64,000 nt of DNA, taken from positions 10,070,546 through 10,134,545 of the forward strand of contig OY754982.1 in assembly GCA_963576475.1 (NCBI GenBank). Reading direction: 5' to 3'. Shown here piece after piece: positions 11,371-24,900 of this stretch. The translations under genes and the position numbers were made by a program. The DNA comes from Molanna angustata (Eukaryota; Arthropoda; Insecta; Trichoptera; Molannidae). The notes under the pieces are model-generated. The model saw nothing but the letters and a program-made list of their open reading frames with translations, had not been told where the DNA came from and made no database searches. Each line of letters starts with the position of its first letter. Within the stretch, counting starts at the first letter, position 1.

Positions 11371-11820
11371 TGGGTTAGATTAAACTATATTGGGAAAACT
11401 TCAAACGAAATTGGAAATATTTTGAGAAAAAACAATAAAAACTTCACATTTTATAATGACAACACACTAGGTAAATTCTTAAATAACAATAAAGATCAAA
11501 TTGATAAATTAAACCGCAGTGGTGTTTACTCTCTTACATGCAATACATGTTCAGGTATATATTATGTAGGTCAAACATTAGGGTAGATCTTTAAATACAC
11601 GCCTTAAAGAACATCTTGCGTGTTTCCGTTTGAAAAAATACACTTCGAACTTTGCGACGCACTTACTTGAGAGTGAGCATTCTTTTAATTCACAAACCGG
11701 GATCAATCAAAATACATAGTTTAAAAAAATAGATAAACTTGAAATATTAGAGATAAATAGAGAAAATGTAACAGCAACAAATTCTTTGATTAACGTACAA
11801 ATAGATTTTAATACTACTAC
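11371..11820 (+). pseudogene. Penelope-like element remnant with GIY-YIG endonuclease
   Basis: Codons 11371-11583 read WVRLNYIGKTSNEIGNI..., then LNRSGVYSLTCNTCSGIYYV and GQT, the GIY-YIG nuclease signature with its Cys pair. The frame then shifts at about 11582, and continues RSLNTRLKEHL... to a TAG at 11717. Weaker similarity (KIDKLEILEINREN) follows to about 11820. This is the C-terminal end of a Penelope-like retroelement, where the nuclease follows the reverse transcriptase. No reverse transcriptase part is present upstream. At least one frameshift and one stop make it dead. Confidence 0.85.
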
Positions 11821-12433
11821 ACTATTATTACAATTAGAATAGTTAATGTCGGGTTTTTCTGTCGGCCATTATTCAATATATTTAAAATAATTCAACATAT
11901 TCTTTATTGCTTTCAATACAATAATTATATATTCAATCCTTTACTTCATTTGTATTTTATTGTACCTACATATGTACATATTTACCTTAAGAGGCTATAG
12001 TAGGCTATATAGTATATTTTGAAAATCATTTCCCCAGTACCCTCAAAAGATACGTCATTTAATATAGTAATTTATTCTATTACACAAGTTTTTTGAATTT
12101 TAAATTTCTTTAATACTTTTCTTGTCAAATAAGTTTTAGTAAAACCCTTTTTATTTTTTTATTGTATGTAACTGAAAGACTACAAGGCCTATGAATTTTT
12201 ACTTTAATCGAAAAATAATACGAAAATCTACCGGCTGAGTTTCTTGCTATTTAAAAAAAAAAAACCTTTTCGTCACAAAAAAAAATTGTATATCAAAACA
12301 TATTAGATGATATACAATATTTTTTCGAGATTCATACATTAGAAGGTAATTTAGTGTGCATTTTTTGTACATCCGTATACCCAGGGTATACAAGGGTCTT
12401 AATGTCTTTTGGGTATTTTATTATTCTTGGTAT
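11821..12433. other. AT-rich intergenic DNA
   Basis: Nothing recognised apart from small hairpins: TTGTATATCA / TGATATACAA at about 12286-12318 and GTATACCCAGGGTATAC at 12373-12389. Confidence 0.5.
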
Positions 12434-12445
12434 TTATTTATTTAC

Positions 12446-12520
<75 letters not shown>
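12434..12520. repeat. (TTTA)n microsatellite
   Basis: About 21 tandem TTTA/ATTT units with one TTAC variant near the start. Confidence 0.95.
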
Positions 12521-12795
12521 TGAACGGCATAAAATGCCTTTTACATACATAGATAAAAACACATATTGATGATAATAATAGATTGAATACAAAAAAAAAC
12601 AATTAGGTATACACTTGGCAAACAAAAAAAAACCTATTGGTATTGTCCCTTCCTTCTCTATTATTCGAGTCCTCGCTTTGAATGTATATATATATAAATG
12701 GTCTTCATCACTATTGTTCATCATTCTGACGATGCTCATCATAGAGCGATACCGGTGAATAGGAGTCGCGTTTGCGAAAAAAAAATAGAACTTAC

Positions 12796-14870
<2,075 letters not shown>

Positions 14871-15020
14871 ACTTCATCATTATCAGCCCGTGTTTGCCCT
14901 CTACCGTTTGGCCTCCCCGTGCCTTTTCCACTCCTCCCGTTCCTGTGCAAACCCAATCCACTGACTCTTGTGGTCTTTTGACGCCTCTCGATCTCCACTC
15001 CAGCAGCATTTTCGTCCATT
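14871..15020 (-). mobile_element. Short RTE-like LINE 3' remnant
   Basis: On the minus strand, 14901-14960 reads WIGFAQEREEWKRHGEAKR and a stop, which resembles the W-x(n)-DR-x-x-W C-terminal signature of RTE-type polymerases. It is followed by a GATAATGATGAA tail. Upstream similarity breaks off within about 60 bp and needs frameshifts, so only the very end survives. Confidence 0.5.
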
Positions 15021-15069
15021 CTTGCAATACTTACTTACTTAACGTGTCCGGGTAAACATTAGTTAGTCC

Positions 15070-15250
15070 GGGCACAAAGTTCAGCAATGAGGTTCATCAA
15101 CCATTCTGAATGTTGCCGTTTTAGGTTAAACGAGACTAGTGTGTGGGCATACACGCATGTGTCGTACTTCCTTTTACAAGGTAATGTACACCCGCACACT
15201 TGTCGCTGGTAACCCCAAATTCTAAAATAATATGTCGTAATGGTATGTAT
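15070..15250 (+). repeat. Dispersed repeat family Z
   Basis: Contains TTCAGCAATGAGGTTCATC, GAGACTAGTGTGTGG and CACCCGCACACTTGTCGCTGG, and ends in GTAT/ATGT repeats. Its 5' part (CCGTAAGAGCCGGG block) is missing. It faces another Z copy at 15322, forming an inverted pair separated by 71 bp. Confidence 0.75.
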
Positions 15251-15321
15251 GTATGTAGGTATGCATTTTAAACAAAGTGAATTCAGATTACAAAAAAAAA
15301 TATTAATTGTCAAAGACTCAC

Positions 15322-15526
15322 TCATTCATACCATCACGGCATAACCCACAATGTGGTGTAACCAGCGACAGGTGTGCGGGTGTGCATTACCCTATAAAAA
15401 GAAGCACAATACATGAGTGAATTCTCACACACCGGTCAATATGTGGTGTACCTCATTGATGAACCACGAGAGATGTTATTTGGCCTGTTGTGTTATCGAC
15501 TACCCGTCTCTTACGAGACACCTGAT
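15322..15526 (-). repeat. Dispersed repeat family Z, full 5' part
   Basis: In reverse complement it starts GGTGTCTCGTAAGAGACGGG, runs through AATACAACAGG-like and ACCTGTCGCTGG motifs and ends GTATGAATGAG. It shows which part is missing in the neighbouring copy at 15070. Confidence 0.75.
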
Positions 15527-16383
15527 TACTGTGATAACCAAAAAATTGGAAGTAGGTACTGTTCAAAGATGGTGCTCCTCAAAAAATAGAAAACATGAAT
15601 TGGTGTCTAAGACAAAGAATTATCATCAACAGGCTTGTTTTAGAGCTTAAAGAATAGACAACTTATAAAACCACATAACTCTGAATTATTTGTAATGAAA
15701 TGTCTTCCTATGTTCCACAATAACGATATTGATTTTATGATCTCTTTACTAAAACGTCCAATTTTGAGTCTGAACATTTAAAATGAAAGACAAGAACACT
15801 AAATATTTCATCAGACTATGAAAATGGCTTTATGTACCTACACAATATTTCATTTTAAATATGTATGTCGGTTGAAGATATAAGATACGAACCACAAGTC
15901 TAGCGAGGGAATCCTGAAATTTTGCGAAAATCCACCTCTCTCAGACATATATGTAAGGTACCTAAGCTATGAGTGTATTTGTGAATATTTCAGAAGATCG
16001 GTTACAGGGCCCCTGTTAATTCAACTAGTTTCTACCTCCGTTGGGCATCCAAACCACAGCTGAAAGGCAAACATCTCTTAAAGCTAAACACATAATACCC
16101 ACTGTATATTAATAACAACGTTTGAAAATATTTATACCAAGTATTCAGATCTTTTAAATAGACTGAAACAATGGTAAGGCAATGAACCTATATTGCCTAA
16201 CATTCATTCTCATATAATACCTGTACCAAAAACAGACGACCACGATGAATATTACTTAACATAATGATACAGGTTTTTTCCTAGTGAGGTTGAATACATT
16301 TGTGTATTAATTTTCAATATTTTATTTGTGAGATGAAATAAATAAATGACAGATTGCATAACAAGCCATAATCAAATGAACAT
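15527..16383. other. Unannotated AT-rich DNA
   Basis: No recognisable gene, repeat family or structured motif. Confidence 0.5.
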
Positions 16384-16470
16384 TTATTTATTTATTTATA
16401 AACTTTATGTACAAGTGCACACAGATGTGTTTATTCCCATAAGGCAATTTATTACAACCAACCCGAGCTA
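16384..16470 (-). repeat. LINE tail fragment, family W
   Basis: On the minus strand, GGTTGTAATAAATTGCCT, then TATGGGAATAA and GTACATAAAGTTTATAAATA match the family W 3' end, with divergence. Confidence 0.65.
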
Positions 16471-16548
16471 CGTGAAATGTCTAAAGTTAAATTGGTACAA
16501 TAGTAAGTATGTATGTATATCAAACGAATAAATGATGAATATAATAAC

Positions 16549-17040
16549 AGTGAAATCAATAGCAGTGAAAAGCAGTGCCTGAGAGATTGACATTATAGTA
16601 CCTAAGTATGCCTATAGAGAGTTTTTGTAGCAGTTATTACTAGCAGTGAAATCAATAGCAGTGAAAAGCAGTGCCTGAGAGATTGACACTATAGTACTAA
16701 GTATACCTATAGAGAGTTTCTGTAGCAGTTATTACTAGCAGTGAAAAAGTGCATCAGAATGTGGGATACTGCCCGAGAGATTGACATTATAGAACATCTG
16801 GTTGGTTGGAAGAAATTGTCTAATGGCAATAAGTCCGCCAGTGTACAATTATATTTGTTTATATTATGTACAAGAAGATGTATAAATAAATAAATACTAT
16901 ATAGAGAGTTTTTGTAGCAGTGAATACATCAGAATGTGGGATACTGCCCGAGTGATTGACATTATAGTACTATATAGAGAGTTTTTGTAGAAGTGAATAC
17001 ATCAGAATGGTGGATACTGCCCGAGAGATTGACATTACAA
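16549..17040. repeat. Minisatellite (73-95 bp units) interrupted by a LINE tail
   Basis: Units carry CAGTGAAATCAATAGCAGTG or GTGAATACATCAGAATG, then GAGAGATTGACATTATAG and ATAGAGAGTTTTTGTAGCAG. The first two start at 16549 and 16644 (95 bp apart). Later units are about 73 bp and lack one sub-block. Around five units are seen. A W-family LINE tail at about 16790-16893 sits inside one unit. Confidence 0.85.
16790..16893 (+). repeat. LINE tail, family W, nested in the minisatellite
   Basis: GGTTGGTTGGAAGAAATTGTC, CTAATGGCAATAAG and a TAAATAAATAAATA end. Without it the minisatellite reads continuously (CATTATAG joined to TACTATATAGAGAG), so the array existed before this insertion. Confidence 0.75.
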
Positions 17041-17795
17041 AAATGATATGCTCTTCGATGATAATATATCCATTCATCGATGGTACACATGTTGTAACCC
17101 AATCATTTTAGACCCAACCATAAATCCCAATCCATAAATAACTCATCGTGATTATTTCGTCTAAAAAACCCAATTAAATTAAAAGTCTTTCTACATTGCT
17201 CGAGGGGGTAGATCCATTATCCATTTACATATTCCTGTAGTGATACGCTGTTCGCTGTTGGGCTGGCACATGGTGGTTGATTTTTACCCTCTCCGTCTTC
17301 TGCACCCCGGGCGCTTTATTCTTCGAAGACGGGGGCGATCAGAACGAGGCTTGCATTTCATTAAATGCATAATGTGCACCAACGACATTTTAGTTGAGTA
17401 TGCAAACAGCGACATCATCTATGGAGCCGACTTCACCATAGGAATAATTGATGAGGCTCCGTACATATGAGACGATATAATATGTAGGAACTTGAATGAA
17501 CATGACGAAGAGAGAAACAAAATTCCTTGGAAATCTTTACAGTTTGTTTGGTAAACCTACCCCTCCCCCCAGTACAAACTAAAGGTTCTATCATTCTTGT
17601 CCCGTCTCCAGTAATATAATATAGGTACTTAATGATCTACATATAAAGCATCCTACAGCGTTTTAATAAAAGGCAGCTTGTATGTTATGTGTAATAATAA
17701 TTTATTTTCAGCATCATTTCTACTGGTCAGTGTCATTCAATAATAAAACATATATTGATCCTGCATACAGTCCGCTACGGACCCTGGCTATTTAT
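17041..17795. other. Unannotated DNA with a GC-richer island
   Basis: The stretch 17200-17480 is GC-richer than its surroundings and has one open frame of about 70 codons on the + strand ending at 17470 (last residues IGIIDEAPYI). It has no known domain, no clear Kozak start and no visible splice context, so it is not called a gene. Confidence 0.4.
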
Positions 17796-18235
17796 CAGGT
17801 CCATAAATATATTTTATTATAAAAACTTGATAATTCTTTAATGCCATTTTACGAAAGTAATGTGCCTTTTTAGCAATTTGAAAATAAAAATATCAAGTTT
17901 CCCGAGCAAGGGGTCACTTTGAAATATTTGACAGTTAAACAAATTGAGAAGCTCTATTCATATATCATTTAAAATCAAATGGGGTCTAAGCGAGTATTAG
18001 ATACACATATTTGCAAAATTTGAAAATAATCGAATGAGTAATTTAGTCTAAAATCGATTAAGTAGAATAATCACGCCAAACATCATACATAGCGTATAGA
18101 ACATAGTACACAGCGCACACACAGAAATACAGATTTCTGCATGATACTAGTTGGTATTCAGCAATAAAAAAATAAGTGTAAAATTGCGATTCATAAGTCC
18201 CTACTATCTGAACATAATTAAATGATAACAATTTG
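17796..18235 (+). mobile_element. Helentron-like element, family X, partial copy
   Basis: Body words shared with other family X copies: CTTGATAATTCTTTAATGCC, GGTCACTTTGAAATATTTGA, TCTAAGCGAGTATTAGATA, AATCACGCCAAACAT and AGCAATAAAAAAATAA. The CGAGTGGG end is absent, and the other end (near TTCATAAGTCCCTACTATC) is eroded. Confidence 0.7.
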
Positions 18236-18910
18236 ATAAAAAAAATATTCAACCGATTTGATAAAATATATTAGTTGAGTAATGAATTAAATAACATGCT
18301 TATCAATCGTTCTTACGATGTTTGTTTCTTATACGTCATGTCCTTTGTTGAGAGTTAATTTCTAGACATTTGTAAATCAAATATGTAGGTACTAGGGAAG
18401 TAGAAACACAAAGCAATGCACTTAGTAAATAAAGTGAACATAATCTATGTAGAATATCTACTTTCATGTCGTGTTTGTACATACGTATGGTGTGCTAAGT
18501 TGTATCAAATTACACTTGACGTTTCGCGTATTGCAGCGCAATGACAAATCTACGAAGAAACGGGAGCAACAGCTGGTATTATTATTTGATATTATTCGCA
18601 TTAGCGGCAAAACAACATAAATCAGTCAACCTCCTTATACTTCATGCTCGCCTGATATATTACTTACAAACAATGACGTACTTTATGTATTGTAACAATA
18701 GTATTTATTGAATTTAAACGTCCTATTGACTCAGAAATTATTATTAGCAAACAAGACAACAACACCTTTGAATTTGCCTGGGTTTATATTCACTAACCGA
18801 ATGGGTGCCTGAATGGTTTATATTCACTAACCGAATAAAAATTGTAACAGTAGAAATAATAATTGTAACAGTAGAAATAAAAATTGTAAGAGTAGAAATA
18901 AAAAAAAATA
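18236..18910. other. Intergenic DNA with small tandem repeats
   Basis: GGTTTATATTCACTAACCGA occurs twice (about 18780 and 18815), followed by three units of AATTGTAACAGTAGAAATAA up to 18900. The rest is not recognised. Confidence 0.6.
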
Positions 18911-18916
18911 TCTAAA

Positions 18917-20252
18917 CGAGTGGGTTGTGGCCAACACTAAACGTTCCACACCATAGTAAGCGTTCATTTTTTTCTTGAAATGTTGACAATCTCTAAATGC
19001 ATTTTTTATGAAGAACGTTTATATTAGATTCTTAAACAAATATAAGATTCCCAGAGGACAAAAGTTTTCACAATACACCAAACACACAAAAACATTGTCA
19101 CAAAACTCATAGTATGCACTTTCTAAATGATACCTGATGAGAAATTTTGAGTAAAATTGCATTACTAGCAAGATGAGCACGTATGAGAGAGTGTATCAAT
19201 GTTGATGAGGTGTATATGTGTCAAGATAGAAGAATGCGGTGTTAGGTTCTCACTGCCTACCCCTTGAGGAAGATAGAAGTGGAGAGTAAAAAATACACTT
19301 GTCTATAGAGACACATACAATATCAATATGAAGTTGATTATTCAATTTTCCCATACAGAAACTACTTTATTTTTGTTATATACATTTTTCATACAAATAT
19401 GAAATTTATTTTACATTGATTTGGCAAACCATAGATTTTTTCTTCAATTTTTGACAATACTTAAATGCATTTTTGATGAGTGTATTTTTATTGTATCAAA
19501 ATTTTAAACAGTATAAAAATACCTCGATTTTCCAGTCCGTGAGAGCATTTTGAAAATTTGGACAGAAGCAATCATAGAGAAGAAATTTACGGATATCTAT
19601 GGAAAACTAATCAGCTCTAAGTTTATAGACTTTACATATATGATATCAATATGAAGTCAATCGGACTTATAGTTTGTGCTCTAGAGAGGACACAAATAAA
19701 ACTACTTAAATGATGAAATCATAGAGAAGAAATTAAAAGTTGTCTTTGGAAAACTAATCAGCTCTAGGTCTATGCACTTTACACATATGATGTAAATATG
19801 AAGTCGATCGGACTTACCTATAGTTTGGGCTGTAGAGAGGACACAAAAAGGATAATTCCGTACGCCGAACGCCGTACGCCATACATCGTACGCCATACGC
19901 CATACATATAAACACATCACGACGAAACTCACAGTGTGTACTGTGCACTCTCTACATGATACCCGTTGAGAAATTGATGTAAAAAAAATACGCTTAAAAA
20001 TTGTGAAATCATGACTCCACTATTCCATAAACTCACAGTGTGCACTGTGCACTCTCTACATGATACCCGTTGAGAAATTGATGTAAAAAAAAATACGCTT
20101 AAAAATTGTGAAATCATGACTCCACTATTCCATAAACTCACAGTGTGCACTGTGCACTCTCTACATGATACCCGTTGAGAAATTGATGTAAAAAAAAAAA
20201 TACGCTTAAAAATTGTGAAATCATGACTCCACTATTCCATAGTGTGGAGAGT
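18917..20252 (+). mobile_element. Family X element, long form without the 313-bp array
   Basis: Starts CGAGTGGGTTGTGGCCAACA and ends GTGTGGAGAGT, the same two ends as the giant copies at 35126-54500. The block 19545-19850 is homologous to the giant copies: GAGAGCATTTTGAAAATTT, GGAAAACTAATCAGCTC (twice) and AATATGAAGTCAATCGGAC. This block looks like the unamplified precursor of the 313-bp monomer. A short run of GTACGCC words at 19860-19900 matches the CGGCGTA repeat of the giant copies. No coding capacity. No target duplication is seen. Confidence 0.8.
19921..20240 (+). repeat. Tandem triplication of a ~112-bp terminal block
   Basis: Three direct copies of a block that begins ACTCACAGTGTG(C/T)ACTGTGC and ends GACTCCACTATTCCATA. 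They differ mainly in the length of an A-run. The block is the last ~110 bp of the element, so its end has been amplified in place. Confidence 0.9.
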
Positions 20253-20378
20253 AAAAATATAAGCTTGGTACTGCGTAAACAGAATAACGTTTGATGTATA
20301 GGTACAATGCGTGTGCGTGTCACTGAACTCATAAACGACTGAACTGATTTAGATGATATTTTCTATTATCATTTTCTG

Positions 20379-20602
20379 GTGTCCCGTAAGAGCCGGGTAA
20401 TCGAAAATACAACAGGCAATAATAACATCTTTCATAGCTCACCACCCAATCTGAACATTGCCTATTATAGGTGAAGCGAGATCAATATATGGGTATCGGT
20501 ACACGCATGTGTCGTGCTTTAATTTATAAGGAAATGCACGATCGCACACCTGTCGCTGGTTACCCCAAATTGTGGAATATGCCGTGATAGTGTGTGGTGA
20601 TT
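20379..20602 (+). repeat. Dispersed repeat family Z, nearly full length
   Basis: GGTGTCCCGTAAGAGCCGGG is followed by AATCGAAAATACAACAGGC. The middle is diverged, and CACACCTGTCGCTGGTTACC and GTGGAATATGCCGTGATAG complete it. Confidence 0.8.
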
Positions 20603-21769
20603 TTTTGTATGCTGAACCAGCTTATAGTAGGCAACCCAAGACAACGTCCGTAGGGTTCGCTAGTAATATGACAAAATACTCAAATTACTCAGACTATATT
20701 AATATCGGAAAACGTTCTTAGTTCTCACTATACCACCACGTCTTCAGTTTTAGATTCTCCATAACGACATCGGATTGCCGTTCATATTAAATTAACATCG
20801 TCCGCAGTCGGAATGCTCGATGAATTTTAAGTGAAAATGGTATTTTCAGTAGGCGCGCAGAGCAAAAGAAAAAAAAACCCAAGCACTTCCAAGGTAGGTA
20901 CATTTAGGCGTACCTACCAATTTCGAGCTAATGGCACAGAATACTTTCTCTCTACAATCATCCGCCCAGCAGAAACACAAAGTTACGTTTTCTTTGAAGA
21001 ACATCCACTTAAAGAAGAAAGTTCCCCGAGATGTTGACACTTAAAAACTTTGGGTACATTTTAAGTCTGCCCTTTCATCTGCCGGTCGGCTTCGTGTGAG
21101 ATCCGAATCCAGGAACGTGCGAGGCGAACGACTCCTTTGACCATAACGACCGACTAATCAATTTAACATCCCAACTGTGCCATTTTCACTTAGCGTCTTC
21201 GCACTTTAAAACACCTTGGAATTTAACCTATACTCCGCCTAAGAGACGGACGAAACTATAACAAGAATATTCCGTGGAACGATCGTAGATAAAATTTTAA
21301 ATTTCCAACAGTTTTATAATAAAAATTTTCAATAATCTCAAACTCACTTCATACTCAAACAGACTAAAGCAGAAAAATATGTCTGTTAACACCTGATTCA
21401 AATTAGATACTTATTTTTTACTTCTACCAATCCTGCTTTTAGTTTTATTACTTCGCATTATATGAATGTACCATGGTTTGCTATTTTCTTTATTTATCTT
21501 CGCTATTCATTGTATTTTTTTGCTAGCAATAATTATCATTGCCATTTATATAAGCACACTTGTTTTCGTTAACATCCTATAATTTATTTGAATAAGACAT
21601 TCGTAAGATCAATATCGACCTACGCAGTAGAGTTCACGGAAACCCAAGACCTTTACGTTTTTTTTATTATACCTACTAGGCAACCCACCCTTAGAAAAAT
21701 GATTTGTGACAACCGGAAGAAAAAGTAAAAAAATATTGGTGAATGTTACGACTTTCATATTAATACTAT
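20603..21769. other. Unannotated DNA with a GC-richer, possibly unique block
   Basis: The part 20720-21250 is more balanced in base composition than the flanks and carries no recognised repeat. Both strands have open frames of about 60-70 codons at 20831-21040 without known domains. It could be an old exon, a noncoding RNA or unclassified repeat; nothing in the sequence decides. Confidence 0.35.
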
Positions 21770-21972
21770 TAATTAAGACGAATTGTTGTTTATTGCGGAA
21801 TAAACAGTAAGAGAGTTTAACTATAAGAGATGAGACATGTTAACTGGTAGATGAATTTTTAAGTTGGGATAAATGTCATCTTAGTAGTGCATCGGACATT
21901 CAAAGCACGTGATTGAGTGTTTCAAAATCTGCCCCGCATGCACATGAAGGGTTTTCTTTTATATTTATTTTA
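21770..21972 (-). pseudogene. LINE polymerase C-terminal fragment (CxCG...HVL zinc-knuckle-like end)
   Basis: On the minus strand, about 21892-21958 encodes ENPSCACGADFETLNHVL, the conserved end of LINE proteins that carry RNase H (R1/I/jockey-type order), then runs into a stop. An RNase H remnant in the same orientation lies at 24180-24600. The two are probably one LINE copy separated by later insertions. Confidence 0.7.
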
Positions 21973-23300
21973 TACTAGCTTTTATGTCCCGCCGTTGGCC
22001 AAGAATGTAATATTGTGAAGGAAAAAGCAATCGTTTTTATAATATTGTCACCCAATTATTTTGCAAAATCGGACCATGAAAAGTGGTTTGAAATTTGATT
22101 GATTTTAAGCATTGTAAAATGTTCAAGTGATGGCCACAACCCATTCTTTTTTATATATTGCTATAAAGTGTGAATGAAGTATAATATACAATTTCTGCAA
22201 GCATGGACTATGCGAAATGGTTTTAAATGTGACTGTTTATCAACGTTGTAAAGAGATTGGTTTGACCACAACCCCCATTTTTCAATATTATCATCGAAAT
22301 AAATTTTAATATGTACCTATTGAAAATTTAGTAATTTTGAGTGTTGGGATGTGGTTAAAATTTGATTAAACAAATGTACTGAAAAGATCTGGTGTTGGTA
22401 AGGTCTATATAAAAGAATAATAATTAAACTATAGGAAAAGTTTGTATAAAAACTCACCCTTGGTCTACATAAAAGACAAAGAAATGAATAAGACTATTGG
22501 AAAACGTTTGTATTAAAACTCTCCCAAAAGTCTACGTAAATGAAGAAGAAGAATAATTAGACTATAGGAAATAATTTTTATAAAAAACTGACCCAAATGT
22601 ATACATAAAAGAAGAAGAAGATGAATTAGACTATAGGAAATAGTTTGTATAAAAACTGTCCTAAAGGTCTACATAAAATTAAGAAGAAAAAGAAAAAGAC
22701 CCGTCGCTTCAGACCCTTCAGTACCTCCCGTCCCTTCAGGCCCTTCAGTACCTCCCGTCCCTTCAATCCCTCATTACGTCCCTTCCCTTCATTACATCCC
22801 GACCCTTCAGTCGGTTAAGAAAAGTTTAAATCCAGAAACCATCCTGGAAGAACCGCGAAGAGATGAAAGGACCTTCTTTTCCCAAGATACTCCACCTTCA
22901 TAGGTTAAATGACTAAATACACGAAAAAGAAGAAGAAAAAAGTTCAAATCCAGATACCTGCGAAGATATGGAAGGAAAATTGGACCTTCTTCTCCCAGGA
23001 TAGTCCACCTTCATAGGTAAAATGACCAAATGCACGATAAGGAAGAAGAAGAAGACAAAAGTTAATATCCAGAAACCGTCTTGGAAGACCTGCGAAGAGA
23101 TGGAAGGACAGATGGACCTTTTTCTCCCAGGATTCTCCAACTTCATAGGTAAAATGACCAAAAATACACGATGAAGAAGAAGAATAAGAAAAAAATTTAA
23201 ATCCAGAAACCATCCCGGGCACACGCTCGACAACTCACCAAAGTTTCATTGTAATCGGACAAACGGGAGCACATCACATACAATTTTCCGATAGGAAATC
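21973..23300 (+). mobile_element. Minisatellite-built repeat element interrupting a LINE
   Basis: Begins ACTAGCTTTTATGTCCCGCC and ends near AAGTTTCATTGTAATCGGAC. Such paired end words frame a well-known kind of insect dispersed repeat. The interior is four successive tandem modules: two ~120-bp units with CCACAACCC (22050-22280), about five ~66-bp units with GGTCTACATAAAAG and AGAAGAAG (22390-22680), CCCTTCAGTACCTCCCGT units (22705-22820), and three and a half 119-133-bp units with AAATCCAGAAACC (22825-23215). No ORF of substance. Confidence 0.6.
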
Positions 23301-24102
23301 AGTATATTGTTGATTTGTAAGTAAATAGTAATAGGTAGGTACCTACCTACAACAATGTTCTAAATAAATTCGATTCATAAAAAATTTTATTTGAATATCA
23401 GAATCTTTCCGTTACCATAGAAACCATTCCATCACGTAAAAAATATCAAATGGTTTGAGACTTTTTTGAATATGTAGGTACCTATATTGGTTTGTTCGAT
23501 GCTATAAAAATGAAAATTGTCAGAAAAATCAAATATTATTTACAAATTATGCAATTTTATTATGCCTATATCTTTACTAATAATAAACACATTTTTACAA
23601 TATATGTCTTAAAACTTGCTGTAATGTCTAGTGTTTCATTTTATTATTTCATAATTACATTTATTTCAAAGGTTTATTATTTTCAAGAACATATTCATTC
23701 GGTAGGAAAATGAAATATCGTATGAAAAGATATTAAAATGGCGGCGTTGGTGTACAAAACGCTTACTTTAAAAATAAGTTAAACATTATAATTATACAAA
23801 ATATTCACCATGTTTTTCACTTAAACGCTAAGTTGTACTTGAAAGTAAATTTTTTTCGTGTAAATACGTACTTCTAACTTTTAAACTAACAGATATTTGC
23901 GTGCAAAATGTACACTTTTTTGACAGATACGACTTGGAAAATTTTGTATGAAAAAAATAATTATTGAATTATTTTTAAAATTCAGCATTTTTATCGCATT
24001 ATTTTTAGCGTGACACTGCATCAGGTATACAGGTACACGTTCGCACATAAATTAGATTTTTAGATGCTCTTGGTTTTTCAGAAGGCGTGAGACAAACACA
24101 CA

Positions 24103-24143
<41 letters not shown>

Positions 24144-24179
24144 TAACATTTTGATTGCTTTATTACTTTAGATAAGTGA
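23301..24179. other. AT-rich DNA with a (CA)n microsatellite
   Basis: A CA repeat of about 20 units lies at 24094-24138. Upstream there is AT-rich sequence including ATGGCGGCGTTGG near 23740. No gene is recognised. Confidence 0.6.
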
Positions 24180-24900
24180 GTAGCGATGACCAAATCTCGT
24201 TCTCGAGATAATAGAGATCTCTCTTTTGGACATTCCTTTTTTCTGCGAAACCAAGCAAAAGAATGAATTTTCAATTGGATATTATAGCAGTATGTTCTTT
24301 TGGCTTCAGAAGATATTTTTATTATGAGAATGAATTGTACCTTGGATGGAAAGGGAGATATGAAAATAAGAAGCGTTAGAACTGGAAGCTTGTTTTGCTA
24401 ATTCATCCGCGATCTCGTTCCCATTTTTTTCCTATTTGGGACGGGATCCATGCTAAAATAATTTCATAGTGTTTTTCTATAAGATTTCATATAAGACAGG
24501 GTCTCTTTGACGAAAAGGTCAGAAGATTTTCAAAAGGACAGAGTAAGACTTATTTTTCTCAGTTATTTGCTGTTATTGATTACATACCTGTGGTAGACAG
24601 CTTTGTTGACTATTTTATTTTCCTTTAAGATATTGTTAATCTGCGATCCAGAAGACCCGAGTATGAGATGTCTACCAAAAAGTTATTATCTTTGAAAAAA
24701 ATTGTGCGGAGAACGGTTCTCTCTGCCTATTCCATAAGAGTGACACGGCATTGTGGTTTATATCACTGAATTTGTTTCTTTCTTCTTGGTTTTTTGAAGT
24801 CTGTTATATCTGATCAAAGACTTCTGATCAGACTTCTGATCACAATAATTCAGGATATTCATATCAACTTTGACCTGCACCTACACGATGAGTAAAGATT
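24180..24900 (-). pseudogene. LINE RNase H domain remnant
   Basis: On the minus strand near 24385-24480 it reads YEIILAWIPSQIG and, after a one-base shift, GNEIADELAKQASSSNAS. This is the WIPSHxGxxGNExAD(xx)AK signature of LINE-encoded RNase H. More degraded similarity extends upstream to about 24550. Multiple frameshifts and stops are present. It belongs with the C-terminal fragment at 21770-21972. Confidence 0.75.

Noticed and set aside
17240..17470. Open frame of ~76 codons in a GC-richer patch
   Set aside because: It does not begin with ATG, has no known domain and no splice or promoter context; too weak to call a gene.
22120..22290. GGCCACAACCCA words as family X ends
   Set aside because: They lie inside ~120-bp tandem units of another element and lack the CTCG terminus and family X body.
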